DNA from: RGIG9115 sp045603225
GTDB lineage: Bacteria; Bacillota; Clostridia; UBA1381
DNA: 64,000 nt
Direction of reading: 5' to 3'
NCBI GenBank assembly: GCA_045603225.1
Contig: JAZULT010000011.1
Location: forward strand, 45,867 to 109,866
Shown here piece after piece: positions 63,279 to 64,000 of the stretch. The notes under the pieces are model-generated. The model saw nothing but the letters and a program-made list of their open reading frames with translations, had not been told where the DNA came from and ran no database searches. Position numbers and translations under genes: made by a program. Within the stretch, counting starts at the first letter, position 1. Every line of letters starts with the position of its first letter.

Positions 63279-63833
63279 ATGCTTCAGCCTCAGAACATTA
63301 CCGAATATTATATAAATAATTATCTCTCATCGGGAGACATCGCTGTAGATGCAACAGCAGGCAACGGTCACGATACCTTAAAGCTTTGCCGTGCTGTTAC
63401 AGAAACCGGAAAAGTATTTGCGTTCGACATACAAAAAGCCGCACTTTCGGAAACTTCTAAAAAGCTTTCCGAGCACGGCTTTAGTAATGCTGAGCTTATA
63501 TGTGATTCACATTCGGATATGGACAAATATGTCTCTGCGCCTGTAAATGCAGTAATTTTCAATCTCGGTTATCTCCCCGGCGGAGACCATGCTCTTCAGA
63601 CAAAATCCGAAACTACCATTAAAGCTATAGAAAAAGCTCTTAATATTATTGCAGATAACGGATTCATTTCCGTAACTGTATATTACGGCAAAAACTCAGG
63701 AACCGAGGAAAAAGAAGCCGTAATGGAATATCTGAAAAATCTGAACCACAAAAAATATACTGTTCTTTGCTGTGATTTTCATAACAGACCGAACAATCCT
63801 CCGATTACTGTTATCATCCGCAGGAATAACTAA
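63279..63833 (+). CDS. mnmM: MnmM-type tRNA (mnm5s2U34) methyltransferase / class I SAM enzyme
   Basis: A 184-residue class I methyltransferase of the YtqB/MnmM (rRNA_methylase PF06962-like) family. The SAM-binding motif I is AVDATAGNGHDTLKL near residue 22, the acidic strand is VFAFDIQKAAL near 47, and the family-specific FNLGYLPGGDHAL lies near 95. MnmM methylates the wobble uridine of certain tRNAs in Firmicutes lacking MnmC. CGAAAGGA lies 15 bases before the ATG; it follows the AraC gene by 23 bases. The assignment is by family. Confidence 0.88.
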   Translation: MLQPQNITEYYINNYLSSGDIAVDATAGNGHDTLKLCRAVTETGKVFAFDIQKAALSETSKKLSEHGFSNAELICDSHSDMDKYVSAPVNAVIFNLGYLPGGDHALQTKSETTIKAIEKALNIIADNGFISVTVYYGKNSGTEEKEAVMEYLKNLNHKKYTVLCCDFHNRPNNPPITVIIRRNN

Positions 63834-63860
63834 ATTATCATAAGGTGGTGTTGCGTTAAG

Positions 63861-63880
63861 CAGCGCCCCTTTTGGGGCTG
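63861..63880 (+). terminator. GC-rich hairpin downstream of mnmM
   Basis: CAGC-GCCCC-TTTT-GGGGC-TG forms a five-pair GC core extended by an imperfect CAG/CTG step. It has no T-run after it, so it is only a possible terminator or an arm of the following element. Confidence 0.4.
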
Positions 63881-63900
63881 ATTGAGTTTAGATGCAGAAT

Positions 63901-63985
63901 TCACGAAACGAAGCCAAATGCGGGTTTTGCCGCATTTGGCCCTGCCCGAAGGCGTACGATGGTACGTCGAGTGGTGAGTTTCGTG
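63901..63985. other. Unclassified structured element (three nested or adjacent stems)
   Basis: Outer arms CACGAAAC (63902-63909) and GTTTCGTG (63978-63985) enclose a perfect 11-pair stem GCCAAATGCGG/CCGCATTTGGC (63913-63940) and a five-pair CGTAC/GTACG (63953-63966). It is GC-richer than its surroundings, non-coding in all frames seen, and extends to the window edge. It could be a mobile palindromic element (MITE-like) or a structured RNA. Confidence 0.6.
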
Positions 63986-64000
63986 GATAGTTCAAAAGCA

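Overview
The window is about 64 kb of AT-rich chromosome from a Gram-positive, probably anaerobic gut Clostridium-type bacterium (Bacillota, Eubacteriales). This is inferred from the housekeeping genes (separate gyrA and parE/parC, HutP, DnaD-domain protein, HemZ, a VanW/YkgJ pair, MazF next to alr, a SpoIIID remnant), strong AGGAGG-type ribosome binding sites, near-perfect TTGACA-17-TATAAT promoters and surface proteins with S-layer homology (SLH) domains. No rRNA, tRNA, CRISPR array, complete insertion sequence or prophage was seen.

Region 1 (1-20.6 kb) is mostly core metabolism and replication. It holds the start of a citrate synthase, a parE-parC topoisomerase IV pair, a divergent YkgJ-VanW-archaeal-type AspRS group, and a leftward run folA, RpiR regulator, flavoprotein, hutP, malQ, PHP. 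A second leftward unit is gyrA, cyclophilin, DnaD protein; then come HAD phosphatase, acyltransferase and ispF. A broken DUF559 gene and a degenerate palindromic repeat lie at 20.6-20.9 kb.

Region 2 (21-29.3 kb) is a mannoside-use locus. A beta-mannosidase (GH2) is divergent from an oxidoreductase plus sugar isomerase pair. Convergent to that pair is an alpha-mannosidase (GH38) followed by a LacI-type repressor. A perfect 18-bp palindrome just after the oxidoreductase promoter is the likely operator.

Region 3 (29.3-38.1 kb) is housekeeping again: rdgB, a membrane protein, acpS, NAD(P)HX repair, alr, a MazF toxin with a short antitoxin lacking an ATG start, a truncated spoIIID and an ATPase; upstream of these, hemZ, a DnaC-like loader and a SLOG protein.

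Region 4 (38.1-62.4 kb) is the most distinctive part: eleven leftward genes forming a glycan-degradation locus. Upstream are large secreted proteins: an SLH protein, an 818-residue protein of unknown function, and several multi-domain carbohydrate-binding proteins. One of these is a 1555-residue GH42-like enzyme anchored by SLH domains; another carries a metallophosphoesterase. Downstream are GH43, a second GH42-like enzyme, a DUF5054/GH38-like protein, GH27 alpha-galactosidase and a small Cys-rich protein, ending at a clear terminator. An AraC-type regulator is transcribed divergently at the upstream end. No transporter is encoded here. The two GH42-like enzymes appear to carry a carbohydrate-binding domain inserted within the catalytic barrel. 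Two intergenic stretches hold elaborate palindromic repeats. The window ends with an MnmM-type methyltransferase and an unclassified highly structured element.
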